Assembly: GCF_014280935.1 (NCBI RefSeq)
Contig: NZ_JACLZI010000056.1
Coordinates: 186,001-250,000 of the forward strand
Length of the DNA stretch: 64,000 bases
Source: Aquibacillus kalidii
Lineage (GTDB): Bacteria > Bacillota > Bacilli > Bacillales > Amphibacillaceae
Direction: 5' to 3'
Shown here: piece after piece, positions 27,150 to 36,085 of the stretch
Position numbering within the stretch: position 1 is the first letter of the stretch
How the letters are laid out: the number at the start of each line of letters is the position of its first letter
Notes under the pieces: model-generated
What the model was told of the DNA's origin: nothing
Seen by the model: only the letters and a program-made list of their open reading frames with translations
Database searches by the model: none
Program-made: the position numbers and the translations under genes

Positions 27150-28628
27150 TTATTTCGGTATATAGGCTAAATCTTTATTTTCTGGTACATTTATGACATG
27201 GGTATCTACATAAGCAAGGATTCCTTCTTTGCCGTATTCACGTCCAATACCAGACTGTTTTACCCCACCAAATGGATATCTAACATCAAGTCCTTGTACA
27301 GCAGCAGTATTGATCATCGTTGTACCTGCCTGTATACGCTTAGCAATCTTTAAGGCATGCCCTTCCTCTCCCCATACAGAGCTTGTTAGACCGTAAATAC
27401 TGTCGTTAGCAAGTTCGAGTGCATGTTGATCATCATCAAAAGGAATAATTGGAACAGTCGGACCAAACTGTTCTTCAGAAACAATTGGATCATCTTGACT
27501 GGCACCTAATACTACTGTAGGCTGCATGAAGTATCCTTTTTCGAACAAGTCTTGGTCAAGTATCTTACCTAGCTCAACTACTTCTGCCCCTTTACTTTTA
27601 GCCTCATCTAGTAAACCCTGCACATATCGCACTTGATTTTCGTTATTAACAGGGCCAACTGTCACGTTCTTGTCAAAAGGATCTCCAACCCTTAACCATT
27701 TGTTTGCTGCTTCTATATATTTTTCAACAAACTGATCATAGATAGATCTATCTACATAAATTCTTTTTGCAATCATACAGATTTGTCCTGCTGTAAGAAA
27801 ATTAGAGATGACTAGTCGCCTCATCGCTTGCTCATCATTTACGTCAAAGTCACTTAAGACTACAGCAGCATCATTGCCACCTAGCTCTAATGTCATATTT
27901 TTAATCGTATCTGCCGCAGATCTCATAATGTGCTTGGCCGTTTGTGTACCACCCGTAAATGCAATTTTAGCTACTTTCGGATTGGATGTTAACTCTACAC
28001 CAACCTCCGATTCCCCATGAACAAGATTTAACACTCCCGGTGGGAATTCGTCAGCAATAATTTCCGCAACTTTACTAACAGCTAAAGGTGCTAGTGGACT
28101 TGGTTTTAACACCATTGTATTGCCTGCTAACAGAGCAGGTGCTATTTTAATAGTCGAAAGCGATATAGGATAATTCCAAGGTGAGATGGCGGAAACTACA
28201 CCGATCGGATCTTTTGCAACAATCGTCTTCCCGTTATCATGCTCCTCGATATTGTCTTTTAATACTTCCTTTACATTATCGCAAGCATACTCCATCCACA
28301 TTAAAGAAACAGCTATTTCACCTTTTGAATCATACAACGGCTTTCCGTGCTCTCGGGATAATAGCTCAGCAACTTCAGGTGTAGCATATTTGATTTTTTC
28401 AATTGCTTTCCTCATCCGATCTACTCGATCATCAATTGATGATTCTCTCCATGTCAGGAATGTATCCTGTGCCTCGTCAATTGCCCTTTTTGTATCTTCC
28501 ACCGTATTTACTGGAGCATACCCAACACTCTCATCTGGGTTGGCAGGGTTTTCTCGTGGTTCTTGTTTCTCTGTTTTATACTTTTCTCCATTTATAATCG
28601 CATCTATTATAATTGGATCGTTAGACAT
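27150..28628 (-). CDS. NAD(P)-dependent aldehyde dehydrogenase
   Basis: 492-residue aldehyde dehydrogenase. SPWNYPIS near 140, TGGTQTAKHIM near 220, catalytic Glu in MTLELGGND near 245 and catalytic Cys in TAGQICMIAKR near 280; the C-terminus has FGGVKQSGIGREYG. ATG 28628 is chosen because a typical N-terminus follows; the longer frame from 28700 adds 24 residues with no support. Closest in feel to succinate-semialdehyde or broad-range aldehyde dehydrogenases. No pathway partner is adjacent. Confidence 0.9.
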   Translation of the reverse strand: MSNDPIIIDAIINGEKYKTEKQEPRENPANPDESVGYAPVNTVEDTKRAIDEAQDTFLTWRESSIDDRVDRMRKAIEKIKYATPEVAELLSREHGKPLYDSKGEIAVSLMWMEYACDNVKEVLKDNIEEHDNGKTIVAKDPIGVVSAISPWNYPISLSTIKIAPALLAGNTMVLKPSPLAPLAVSKVAEIIADEFPPGVLNLVHGESEVGVELTSNPKVAKIAFTGGTQTAKHIMRSAADTIKNMTLELGGNDAAVVLSDFDVNDEQAMRRLVISNFLTAGQICMIAKRIYVDRSIYDQFVEKYIEAANKWLRVGDPFDKNVTVGPVNNENQVRYVQGLLDEAKSKGAEVVELGKILDQDLFEKGYFMQPTVVLGASQDDPIVSEEQFGPTVPIIPFDDDQHALELANDSIYGLTSSVWGEEGHALKIAKRIQAGTTMINTAAVQGLDVRYPFGGVKQSGIGREYGKEGILAYVDTHVINVPENKDLAYIPK

Positions 28629-28744
28629 AGAGTATAATCTTTCCCTTCTGTTTATTTTTCTATATGCGCAAATAGATAGTTTAATAGATATAATTTTCAC
28701 TGTATATAAAAACTATACCCTTTGATCAATATCTAAAACAAAAA

Positions 28745-28792
28745 AGGGTCAGACCCGCTAGAGTATATTACCTCATCAAAGGTTCTGACCCA
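28745..28792. repeat. GGGTCAGA...TCTGACCC inverted repeat
   Basis: GGGTCAGACC and GGTTCTGACCC are near-complementary ends of a 48-bp element in the gap between two minus-strand genes. It looks like another dispersed palindrome class; only one copy was seen. Confidence 0.5.
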
Positions 28793-28890
28793 ATTTAATA
28801 AACTTCTTTTTCAAATGTTTCCCCCTAGGCTATCGTAGGAATCCGGAGCTAGACATCTTTAATTTTATACTTTTTATCTCCTATAAAAAT

Positions 28891-28922
28891 GGCAGGCCCT
28901 CCATAAAACGGTGGGCCTGCCT
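28891..28922 (-). terminator. terminator of the CurA-like reductase gene
   Basis: GGCAGGCCC and GGGCCTGCC pair, with TTTTTAT following on the minus strand. Confidence 0.8.
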
Positions 28923-28927
28923 CATTA

Positions 28928-29929
28928 TTAGATTAATTTCACAAGCTGTTTACCTATATTCTTTCCTTTAAATAAGTCTAAAAAAGCATCTGGTATTGCT
29001 TCAAATCCTTCTTTAATCGTTTCTCGGTAGGAGAGTTTTCCTTCTTGCAACCATTGACCAAGCTGCCGCGCTCCTTCTGGGAATCTTTCTGCATAATTTC
29101 CCACTGTAAAACCTTGCATAAGGGCACTTTTTTTAATAAGTAAAGATTGCACTCTTGGTCCGAGATCGATTTCTTCCAGGTTATAAGAGGAGATCGCACC
29201 ACAAACCGGAACACGTGCAAAAGTATTCAATTGGCTCATTACCGCATCCGATATTTCGCCACCAACATTATCAAAATAAACATCAACACCGTTAGGACAA
29301 GCTTGTTTTAAATCAACTGCGATGTCATCGGTAGTTTTATAATTGATAACCTCATCAAAATGTAGTTCATCTTTTAAATAGCTGATCTTTTCTTCAGATC
29401 CCGCTATTCCGACTACTCTTGCTCCTTGAATTTTCGCAATCTGACCAACAACAGAACCAACCGCACCTGCTGCTCCAGAGATAACAACCGTTTCCCCAGC
29501 TTTTGGTTTTCCGATATCGAGTAAGCCGAAGTACGCTGTTAAACCAGTCATTCCTAAAATACCTAAATAGGTAGTAACTGGTGCAAGGCTCGTATCAATA
29601 GTCCGGACCTCATTTTCAGTTGCCAAATAATATTCTTGCCAACCGAACATTCCCATCACCATGTCACCTATTTTAAATTTATCTGATTTAGACTCGATTA
29701 CCTCTCCAATCGAACCTCCCTGAATTACTTCTCCTACCTTAAATGGCTCCACATAGGATTCCGCATCAATCATTCGTCCACGCATGTAGGGATCAACGGA
29801 AACATAATGTGTACGAATTAACACTTGCCCATCTTTAGGCTCTTCCACTTTAGACTCCAAAAATTTAAACGTATCCTCGTCAGGAACACCCGCAGGTCTC
29901 TCCGCCAAGATAATTTGTCTATTTTTCAC
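28928..29929 (-). CDS. NADP-dependent oxidoreductase (zinc-independent MDR, CurA/YfmJ-like)
   Basis: 333-residue medium-chain reductase without zinc ligands. PYMRGRM near 55, the TAYFGLLDIGKPKAGETVVIS segment near 130 and the nucleotide motif GAAGAVGSVVGQIAK are typical of NADP-dependent alkenal/one and curcumin reductases. GTG 29929 is the chosen start (AAAGGAG 10 nt upstream). The open frame extends to 29977 only by reading through a 27-bp repeat and is not needed. Confidence 0.88.
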   Translation of the reverse strand: MKNRQIILAERPAGVPDEDTFKFLESKVEEPKDGQVLIRTHYVSVDPYMRGRMIDAESYVEPFKVGEVIQGGSIGEVIESKSDKFKIGDMVMGMFGWQEYYLATENEVRTIDTSLAPVTTYLGILGMTGLTAYFGLLDIGKPKAGETVVISGAAGAVGSVVGQIAKIQGARVVGIAGSEEKISYLKDELHFDEVINYKTTDDIAVDLKQACPNGVDVYFDNVGGEISDAVMSQLNTFARVPVCGAISSYNLEEIDLGPRVQSLLIKKSALMQGFTVGNYAERFPEGARQLGQWLQEGKLSYRETIKEGFEAIPDAFLDLFKGKNIGKQLVKLI

Positions 29930-29948
29930 AAAAACCACACTCCTTTTT

Positions 29949-29975
29949 GGGACATAGGGACAGGTCCCTTGTCCC
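29949..29975. repeat. 27-bp palindromic repeat, copy 4
   Basis: GGGACATAGGGACAGGTCCC ... GTCCC lies just upstream of the reductase ribosome site, in the opposite orientation to copies 1-3. Confidence 0.85.
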
Positions 29976-30041
29976 ATAATTATATAGCTACTACTAGACT
30001 AATCCAAATTAAACAGCTTATAAACTTAAGTTGCTTTTAGA

Positions 30042-30130
30042 AGATATATTTCTGTTTTGGGAGGATATATCGTTATATTTGGAAGATATCAAACAAGTGG
30101 GTGGATAAGCAGAAGAGTTGGGACGATGAA
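30042..30130. repeat. 21-nt-period array with RGATAT core
   Basis: AGATAT at 30042, GGATAT at 30063 and AGATAT at 30084 are exactly 21 nt apart. Degenerate units follow near 30103 (GGATAA) and 30124. It resembles the words at 20733 and 20754. Confidence 0.65.
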
Positions 30131-30182
30131 TATCTTCTAAGTTAGATTCATAACACTTCTCCGCTGAACAATTTCTCTAAAA

Positions 30183-30197
30183 TTAGAAAAGCGCTTG
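30183..30197 (+). promoter_or_regulatory. possible CcpA (cre) site
   Basis: AAAAGCGCTTGCA contains the cre core AANCGNWWNCA with mismatches at its left end. Catabolite repression is expected for a gluconate operon, and its place just before the GntR operator fits. Confidence 0.45.
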
Positions 30198-30221
30198 CAA
30201 AATAGATTAATTCATATCAAT

Positions 30222-30239
30222 ATACTTGTATACAAGTAC
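30222..30239 (+). promoter_or_regulatory. GntR operator of the gluconate operon
   Basis: ATACTTGTATACAAGTAC differs in one base from the B. subtilis gnt operator as I recall it. TACTTGTATACAAGTA (30223-30238) is a perfect 16-bp palindrome. Its repressor gene directly downstream is destroyed. Confidence 0.85.
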
Positions 30240-30256
30240 ACTTGAATGAAAAGGAA

Positions 30257-30482
30257 ATGGCTAACTGACAGAATCGCTAAATTATCAATACCCCGAAAAT
30301 GGCTTTGCGAAGGCCTCTACTGGTGAACGTATAGTTTGTAAGTTGCGAATGAGATTAAGTCTAAAGATAGAGCATTGATGAGCAAATCGCTACATGAAAC
30401 CTTTGATGATGTTCAAGGTACAGTGGATGATTTGTGGAACTCTCAACAGTTGCTAAACAAGGAGGAAGAACAAAGTGACTAA
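30257..30482 (+). pseudogene. gntR: gntR remnant, internally deleted
   Basis: Gluconate operon repressor relic. 30292-30351 translates to AKASTGERIVCKLRMR after compensating small indels, which matches the GntR N-terminus (KASTG..RVAYELRMRI in B. subtilis, from memory). From 30357, another frame reads KSKDRALMSKSLHETFDDVQ, then a DDLW-containing tail ending at TAA 30480-30482, matching the GntR C-terminus. About 170 residues between, including the DNA-binding helices and sensor domain, are gone, and the junction is out of frame. The stop overlaps gntK as in the B. subtilis operon. Confidence 0.85.
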
Positions 30483-32019
30483 ATACATGTTAGGTGTAGA
30501 CATAGGAACGACAAGTACGAAAGCAGTTTTATTTAGTGAGATAGGCGAAGTAATTCAACAGGAAAACATTGGCTATCCCCTTTACACACCGGATATTGCT
30601 ACCGCTGAACAGGATCCAGAAGAAATTTTTCAAGCTGTATTGCAAGCGATTACTAATATTATGAAGCACCAGCCCAACAAAAAAATTGAGTTCGTTTCCT
30701 TTAGTAGCGCGATGCATAGTTTGATCGCAATGGATGAAAAGGACGAAGCCATTACCCCCTGCATCACCTGGGCAGATAACCGAAGTGAAGCATGGACTCG
30801 TAAAATAAAAGAACAATGGAACGGACATCAAATTTATCGGAGAACTGGTACCCCGATTCACCCGATGTCTCCATTAAGCAAAATAACATGGTTAACGAAC
30901 AAGCGTCCTGATATTGCTAGTAAAACGAAAAAATACATCGGTATAAAAGAATACATTTTCAAAAAATTCTTCGACGTGTATGCGGTTGATTATTCCTTAG
31001 CTTCAGCAATGGGGATGATGAATCTTGAAAATTTAGATTGGGACACAGAAGCATTACAAGTAGCTGGAATATCTAGTAATCAATTATCTGAGCTTGTCCC
31101 TACAACAAAAATATTTAACAATCTTCAAATTGAGATCGCTAAACAGACAGGACTTGATCCACAGACACCTTTTGTAATTGGCGCTAGTGATGGCGTCCTC
31201 TCCAATTTAGGCGTAAACGCAATTAGAAAAGGTGAAATCGCTGTTACGATTGGAACAAGTGGTGCGATACGAACGATTATTGATAAACCACATACAGACG
31301 AAAAAGGAAGAACATTTTGCTACGCGCTTACTGAAAATCAATGGGTTATCGGTGGTCCTGTAAACAACGGTGGAATGGTCTTGCGTTGGATAAGGGATGA
31401 ATTTGCCTCATCAGAAGTGGAAACAGCGAAAAGATTAGGGATCGATCCGTACGAAGTTTTAACCAAAATAGCAGAACAAGTCAGACCAGGATCAGATGGG
31501 GTATTGTTCCACCCCTATTTAGCCGGGGAACGTGCGCCATTATGGAATCCAGATGTACGCGGTTCCTTCTTCGGTCTAACGATGTCACACAAAAAAGAAC
31601 ATATGATTCGAGCAGCCCTAGAAGGCGTCATTTATAACCTATATACGGTGTTTATCGCTTTAACAGAGTCGATGGATCAACCTGTTACAAGGATACTTGC
31701 TACAGGAGGTTTTGCCAGATCTGATGTTTGGCGTCAAATGATGTCCGATATTTTTGAATCAGAAGTAGTGGTTCCTGAAAGCTACGAAAGCTCCTGTCTT
31801 GGCGCTTGCATATTAGGCTTATATGCCACTGGAAAAATTGATTCTTTTGACGTTGTTTCGGAAATGGTTGGAAACACATTTAAACATGTTCCAGAAGAAA
31901 CAGCTGCGAAAGAATATCGAAAATTATTACCGATCTTTATACATCTATCACATGCATTGGAAGATGATTATAAACGAATTGCAGACTATCAAAGAAGTAT
32001 TGCAAATAAAAACATCTAG
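30475..32019 (+). CDS. gntK: gluconokinase
   Basis: Phosphorylates D-gluconate to 6-phosphogluconate. 514 residues, about the length of B. subtilis GntK. FGGY kinase marks: GVDIGTTSTKAVLF at the N-terminus, SAMHSLIAMD near 80, catalytic Asp in WADNRSEAW, GTSGAIRT near 262, and ATGGFARSDVWRQM near 405. GTG 30475 follows AAGGAGGA. The gene is intact but its permease and dehydrogenase partners are deleted and the repressor is broken, so selection on it may be recent or independent of the operon. Confidence 0.93.
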   Translation: MTKYMLGVDIGTTSTKAVLFSEIGEVIQQENIGYPLYTPDIATAEQDPEEIFQAVLQAITNIMKHQPNKKIEFVSFSSAMHSLIAMDEKDEAITPCITWADNRSEAWTRKIKEQWNGHQIYRRTGTPIHPMSPLSKITWLTNKRPDIASKTKKYIGIKEYIFKKFFDVYAVDYSLASAMGMMNLENLDWDTEALQVAGISSNQLSELVPTTKIFNNLQIEIAKQTGLDPQTPFVIGASDGVLSNLGVNAIRKGEIAVTIGTSGAIRTIIDKPHTDEKGRTFCYALTENQWVIGGPVNNGGMVLRWIRDEFASSEVETAKRLGIDPYEVLTKIAEQVRPGSDGVLFHPYLAGERAPLWNPDVRGSFFGLTMSHKKEHMIRAALEGVIYNLYTVFIALTESMDQPVTRILATGGFARSDVWRQMMSDIFESEVVVPESYESSCLGACILGLYATGKIDSFDVVSEMVGNTFKHVPEETAAKEYRKLLPIFIHLSHALEDDYKRIADYQRSIANKNI

Positions 32020-32030
32020 GAGGAATTATT

Positions 32031-32157
32031 ATGCCATTAGTTATTGTCGGTACTGGAATATTCTAGTGCTAACTTCCTACATGCGCAACGAGATTATTTC
32101 GGTGCACATACGTATGAACGTAACGATCAAGAAGGCGTTTTTCATACAAACTGGTAA
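32031..32157 (+). pseudogene. gntP-gntZ deletion scar
   Basis: After AGGAGGA, ATG 32031 reads [11 protein letters not shown] then stops at 32064; MPLVIV is the start of gluconate permease GntP. From about 32062 the next frame reads [18 protein letters not shown], then [11 protein letters not shown] and stop (32155-32157), which is the C-terminus of 6-phosphogluconate dehydrogenase (GntZ/Gnd). A deletion has joined codon ~11 of gntP to the last ~30 codons of gntZ. Confidence 0.88.
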
Positions 32158-32204
32158 TTGCTTCTCCAGGATTGTACAGTTTCCTTCCTAATTTAAGAGT
32201 TAAG

Positions 32205-32241
32205 AAAAACAGGCTTGAGATCTGTTCTCAAGCCTGTTTTT
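32205..32241. terminator. bidirectional terminator of the former gnt operon
   Basis: AAAAACAGGCTTGAGA pairs with TCTCAAGCCTGTTTTT around 5 nt. Also serves the convergent gene ending at 32290. Confidence 0.88.
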
Positions 32242-32289
32242 CCTATAGATATGGTGGCAAAACACTAATAGATTCGAGAAAAAATTCTG

Positions 32290-34947
32290 TTAGAAAGTAT
32301 CGTCTGTCCCAAGTAGAACCTCTGTCCTTTTACAAAGAAATTTCTCCATTCCTTGACTATTTATAGGAGGGCTAAACAAGTAGCCTTGAAGTTCAACTGT
32401 GCCTAGCTCCTCTAATTTAGCTTTTTCGTCTTCCGTTTCGACCCCTTCCGCAACGACATTAAGATCTAGTCCTTGTGCGATATCTAAGATCGAGTTGACT
32501 AACAATGCTTTCTTCTCATCGAAGTTTATTCCCTCAATAAATAGTCTATCAATCTTCACTTCATCAATTGGTAGCTCCAATAAATGGTTTAACGAAGAAT
32601 AGCCTTTCCCAAAGTCATCGATGGAAATAAGGACCCCTAGACTTTTTAATTTTTGAATAACAACCGAGACATGCTCTGGATCTTTTATAAACACACTCTC
32701 TGTTATCTCAAGCTTAAGATAATTAGGATCCATCCCAGTTTCCTTTAATACCCTTTCTACCAAGGTTACGAGCAAATCTTGCTGAAAATGCTTAGCGGAA
32801 ATATTAACAGCGATTGGGACTTTTAATAGGCCTTGATCATGCCACGCTTTATTTTGTTTACAAGCTTGTTTAAGTGACCACTCATCAATTTGTAAAATTA
32901 ACCCGATGTCCTCTGCAACCGGGATAAACGTTCCTGGTGAGACGAAGCCTAACTTAGGATGATGCCATCGAATTAATGCTTCCATACTTGTTACTTTACA
33001 TGATTTCATCTTCGGTTGATAATATAGCTCAAAACCGCATCCCTTATCGACCACTTGTCGAAGTGCATTTTCGACAATCAATTGCTCCTGAAATTTATTT
33101 CTCATTGATTCATTGAAGAACTGAGCGACATTGCCGCCCTTCTCTTTTGATATGTACATGGCAATATCTGCACATTTTACGAGTGTGTCTAAATCTTTGC
33201 CATCCCGCGGATACATGCTGACACCGACGCTTGACGTAATAAAAAGCGTTTGTTCCTCTACTACAAATGGATTCGCAAATTCTTGGATAATTTTATCCAA
33301 AGATGCCGATACATCCGTCTCATTCGTGACTGTCTCGACAATAACAAATTCATCCCCACCTAATCTAAATATCTCTCTCTTTTGTGCCACCTTTAAATTA
33401 CTAAGTTTGTCAGCTGTTACCTGCAGTAAAGCATCGCCTGCATCATGACCTAATGTATCATTTATTTGCTTAAATTGGTTTAAATCAATAAATATAACTG
33501 CAAAACACTTAGTTGTCTTCATTTTAATCATATTTCTAACATAATTTTGGAAATGAAGTCTGTTTGGAAGCTGTGTCAACGCATCATAAAATGCAAGATG
33601 ATGTAGCTTGTCTTCTGATTTTTTCAGCTTATTTGTCTGTTCAGTCAATATTTTATTCATTTTATTACTATCACGGAATAGTTCTTTAATCTTATCTGCC
33701 ATAACCATGAGGTTCTGTGTCAAAATCCTCAGTTCTGATACATAGCTCTGCGGCCAGTGTACGTTTTCCAAATTATGAAGTTTTTGTGGCAGACCCGTAG
33801 TTGCGATTGTTAATTGACGTAAATTATTCATAAAGATGCGACTTACCGTTGCTACAAGTACAATCATAAATAATGCAAAAATAAGTGAATTTTTTAATTG
33901 ACCTAAAAAGCTACCATAGATTAACTCCTGATAGTGCATAATAGGAAATTGAAAAACGATATTCATAGATACAGTGTCTAGCTTCGTCTCATAAAGATAT
34001 AGACCTTCACTCCATCTATTTATTGATGTACCTTGTTCATTAGGGATTGCCTCCAATATGTCGCTTGAAAACCTATTAATTTGATAATTATCCTGCCAAC
34101 TATACCGCTCATCTAATGGAATTTCAGCTGTGCTCGATGCTATCACATATTCCACCTTGTTAGTAAGATAAAAATCAAACTCTTCCGGCACACTTTGTTT
34201 TACAAGTTCTTGGATTTCCTGTCTTTGTTTTCCGTTGATACTAAGTGCTTTTTTTATATCTGCAGAATCCCATAAAGATAGTTTCTCTTCGATTTGATTG
34301 ATATTTATCTCTGCCAGCTTTACAAGGTGGGAAGAAATAAAATTATTAGCTTGATTAGTGTTTACACTTAAGAAAAACGGAACAAGGATAGAAATAACCG
34401 TTATGTGCGATAGAAATTGATGAATAGAAACATTATTTCTATTTAACTTTTTTCTTTTAAACAGTTTATAGAAAGGGAAATAGGCTAATAACATATCAGC
34501 AATTAACACGTTACATAAACCGTTTATCATATCTTTACATATTTGAAAATATAAGACATTGCCTGATAAGTAGGTAGAATGAAGTAAGAAGGTAGCGATC
34601 AAACCAGCTGTTACCCAATATAAGGCATCCACAAAAAACATCTTTGCACTTCTACCCCGGAAAAAAAACGCTCCTACGAACAATAATTCCATTAGTAAAA
34701 TGGTCTGAGAGGAAATATTAATAAAATCATGAGGGATAAATAGGAAGGTTACTATACCAATTACCATTGCTAAAGAAAGGCCAAACAACCGTAGAATAAG
34801 GAATAGAAAAATGCTTGCAAAACTAAATGAAACACCATACATTAGCTGAATAGGAAATATAATGGATAGTACCGTACATGCCGTTAAAGCAACAAAAAGA
34901 TACAGTTCTTTATGAATACGTGGAACCAGCTTGGTGAACCTTGTCAT
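32290..34947 (-). CDS. membrane GGDEF-EAL protein (c-di-GMP synthesis/degradation)
   Basis: 885 residues. Five to six N-terminal helices (about 15-190), an extracytoplasmic segment (about 200-345), another helix near 355 and a HAMP-like linker. The diguanylate cyclase domain has an intact RLGGDEF (about 545). The phosphodiesterase domain has MEALIRW, ITESVF, IDDFGKGYSSL, VVAEGVET and QGYLFSPP, so both sites look competent. ATG 34947 follows AGGATGG. Which activity dominates cannot be read from sequence. Confidence 0.92.
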   Translation of the reverse strand: MTRFTKLVPRIHKELYLFVALTACTVLSIIFPIQLMYGVSFSFASIFLFLILRLFGLSLAMVIGIVTFLFIPHDFINISSQTILLMELLFVGAFFFRGRSAKMFFVDALYWVTAGLIATFLLHSTYLSGNVLYFQICKDMINGLCNVLIADMLLAYFPFYKLFKRKKLNRNNVSIHQFLSHITVISILVPFFLSVNTNQANNFISSHLVKLAEININQIEEKLSLWDSADIKKALSINGKQRQEIQELVKQSVPEEFDFYLTNKVEYVIASSTAEIPLDERYSWQDNYQINRFSSDILEAIPNEQGTSINRWSEGLYLYETKLDTVSMNIVFQFPIMHYQELIYGSFLGQLKNSLIFALFMIVLVATVSRIFMNNLRQLTIATTGLPQKLHNLENVHWPQSYVSELRILTQNLMVMADKIKELFRDSNKMNKILTEQTNKLKKSEDKLHHLAFYDALTQLPNRLHFQNYVRNMIKMKTTKCFAVIFIDLNQFKQINDTLGHDAGDALLQVTADKLSNLKVAQKREIFRLGGDEFVIVETVTNETDVSASLDKIIQEFANPFVVEEQTLFITSSVGVSMYPRDGKDLDTLVKCADIAMYISKEKGGNVAQFFNESMRNKFQEQLIVENALRQVVDKGCGFELYYQPKMKSCKVTSMEALIRWHHPKLGFVSPGTFIPVAEDIGLILQIDEWSLKQACKQNKAWHDQGLLKVPIAVNISAKHFQQDLLVTLVERVLKETGMDPNYLKLEITESVFIKDPEHVSVVIQKLKSLGVLISIDDFGKGYSSLNHLLELPIDEVKIDRLFIEGINFDEKKALLVNSILDIAQGLDLNVVAEGVETEDEKAKLEELGTVELQGYLFSPPINSQGMEKFLCKRTEVLLGTDDTF

Positions 34948-35126
34948 ATTTTACCATCCTATTCTAAACCATCTAACCATCTATCATATAGTAGGAAAAG
35001 TTTATTATTAAACTGTATTATTCCTATCTTGTCAATATATGTATAATAGTAGCATATATGTAAGAATTTGAGTATCCTTTTATTATACGAAAAAGTTTAA
35101 AATATACAGTTTGATTGGTAAAAAAA

Positions 35127-35162
35127 CACCCCCATACCAACTACATGATGGTATGGGGGTTC
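35127..35162 (-). terminator. terminator of the NAD(P)-binding protein gene
   Basis: ACCCCCATACCA and TGGTATGGGGGT form a 12-bp stem with a T7 tract on the minus strand. Confidence 0.85.
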
Positions 35163-35177
35163 TCGCATTTATGATTT

Positions 35178-35834
35178 TTAAATTAATTTCAACGATTCAG
35201 CAATTGGAGTATCACCTGCAACTACTTGAAACTCCTTGCCAATTGTTGACTCATTTTCTAAGCTACCAAGAATCACGCTCGCAATATCTTCACGTGGAAC
35301 CTCTCCTCGCTCCACCTTTACAGCTGCATTTATTTTACCAGTTCCTTCTTCATTTACTAATGCACCAGGATGGATAATCGTATAATCCAAATCAGTTCCT
35401 TTTAACCATTCGTCTGCATAATGTTTCGCTGCAACATACGGTGCAAATCCGGCTGGAGCGGCTTGGATTGCTTCGCGTGTAGTGTCAAAGGAACTAATCA
35501 TAATAAACCGTTTAACACCAGCAACCTTAGCTGCTTCTATTGTTTTAACTGCACCATCTAAATCAACCATAATCGTTTTATCTTTACCTGTGTGCCCACC
35601 TGAACCAGCAGTAAATACAATCGCATCTACACCCTCAGCTGCTTTGGCAATATCCTCAAATTCCCCTTCTAGATCGGCGACTACCGTTTCTGCACCTAAG
35701 TCTTTAAAAAAGGGAGCTTGTTCTTCGTTACGAATCATTGCCTTCGCTTCATGGTTATAATCTTGGATGAAAGTAATCAAATGTTTCCCAATTTGTCCAT
35801 TTGCTCCTACAACTAGAATTTTAATGGTTATCAT
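35178..35834 (-). CDS. atypical SDR / NAD(P)-binding protein (YhfK-like)
   Basis: 218 residues. ILVVGANGQIGKHL gives the Gly-rich cofactor motif, VFTAGSGG and VKRFIMISSFDT follow, and YVAAKHYADEWLK carries the Tyr-xxx-Lys pair. This is the atypical SDR group of YhfK/NmrA-like proteins. The ATG at 35834 has its AAAGG directly adjacent; the next well-spaced codon would be ATT at 35825 (giving the family-like start KILVVGANG). The substrate is unknown. Confidence 0.82.
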   Translation of the reverse strand: MITIKILVVGANGQIGKHLITFIQDYNHEAKAMIRNEEQAPFFKDLGAETVVADLEGEFEDIAKAAEGVDAIVFTAGSGGHTGKDKTIMVDLDGAVKTIEAAKVAGVKRFIMISSFDTTREAIQAAPAGFAPYVAAKHYADEWLKGTDLDYTIIHPGALVNEEGTGKINAAVKVERGEVPREDIASVILGSLENESTIGKEFQVVAGDTPIAESLKLI

Positions 35835-36009
35835 CCTTTCTCATTTTTAACATCTTATTGAAAATAAGATTATACATTTATCGTAAATGTATTATGACCC
35901 TGATGTCCATTAAAGCGATTGAGCAAGTTACGAATTGTACTAGCCAAACAACGAACTCATTTCACCCTATGGTTTAGACTGGACCTTTTCCAAGAGGTAT
36001 AAATAAAGC

Positions 36010-36045
36010 CAAATGATAAATGGGAATTCGATTATCATTTGGCCA
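36010..36045 (-). terminator. terminator of the CD3324-like gene
   Basis: GCCAAATGATAA and TTATCATTTGGC form a perfect 12-bp stem, followed on the minus strand by TTTATTTA. The rest of the gap 35835-36085 holds nothing I recognise. Confidence 0.7.
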
Positions 36046-36085
36046 AAAGTAATCCCTGTTTTTTTATAATAAAACTAATAGTTTG

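Noticed and set aside
28629-28700. 24-residue N-terminal extension of the aldehyde dehydrogenase
   Set aside because: Basic, unlike the family, and ATG 28628 gives the usual length.
29930-29977. N-terminal extension of the CurA-like reductase
   Set aside because: Encoded by a 27-bp repeat; GTG 29929 has its own ribosome site.
31823-32191. Plus-strand ORF spanning the end of gntK
   Set aside because: Out of frame with gntK and with the gntZ remnant; a by-product of the deletion scar.
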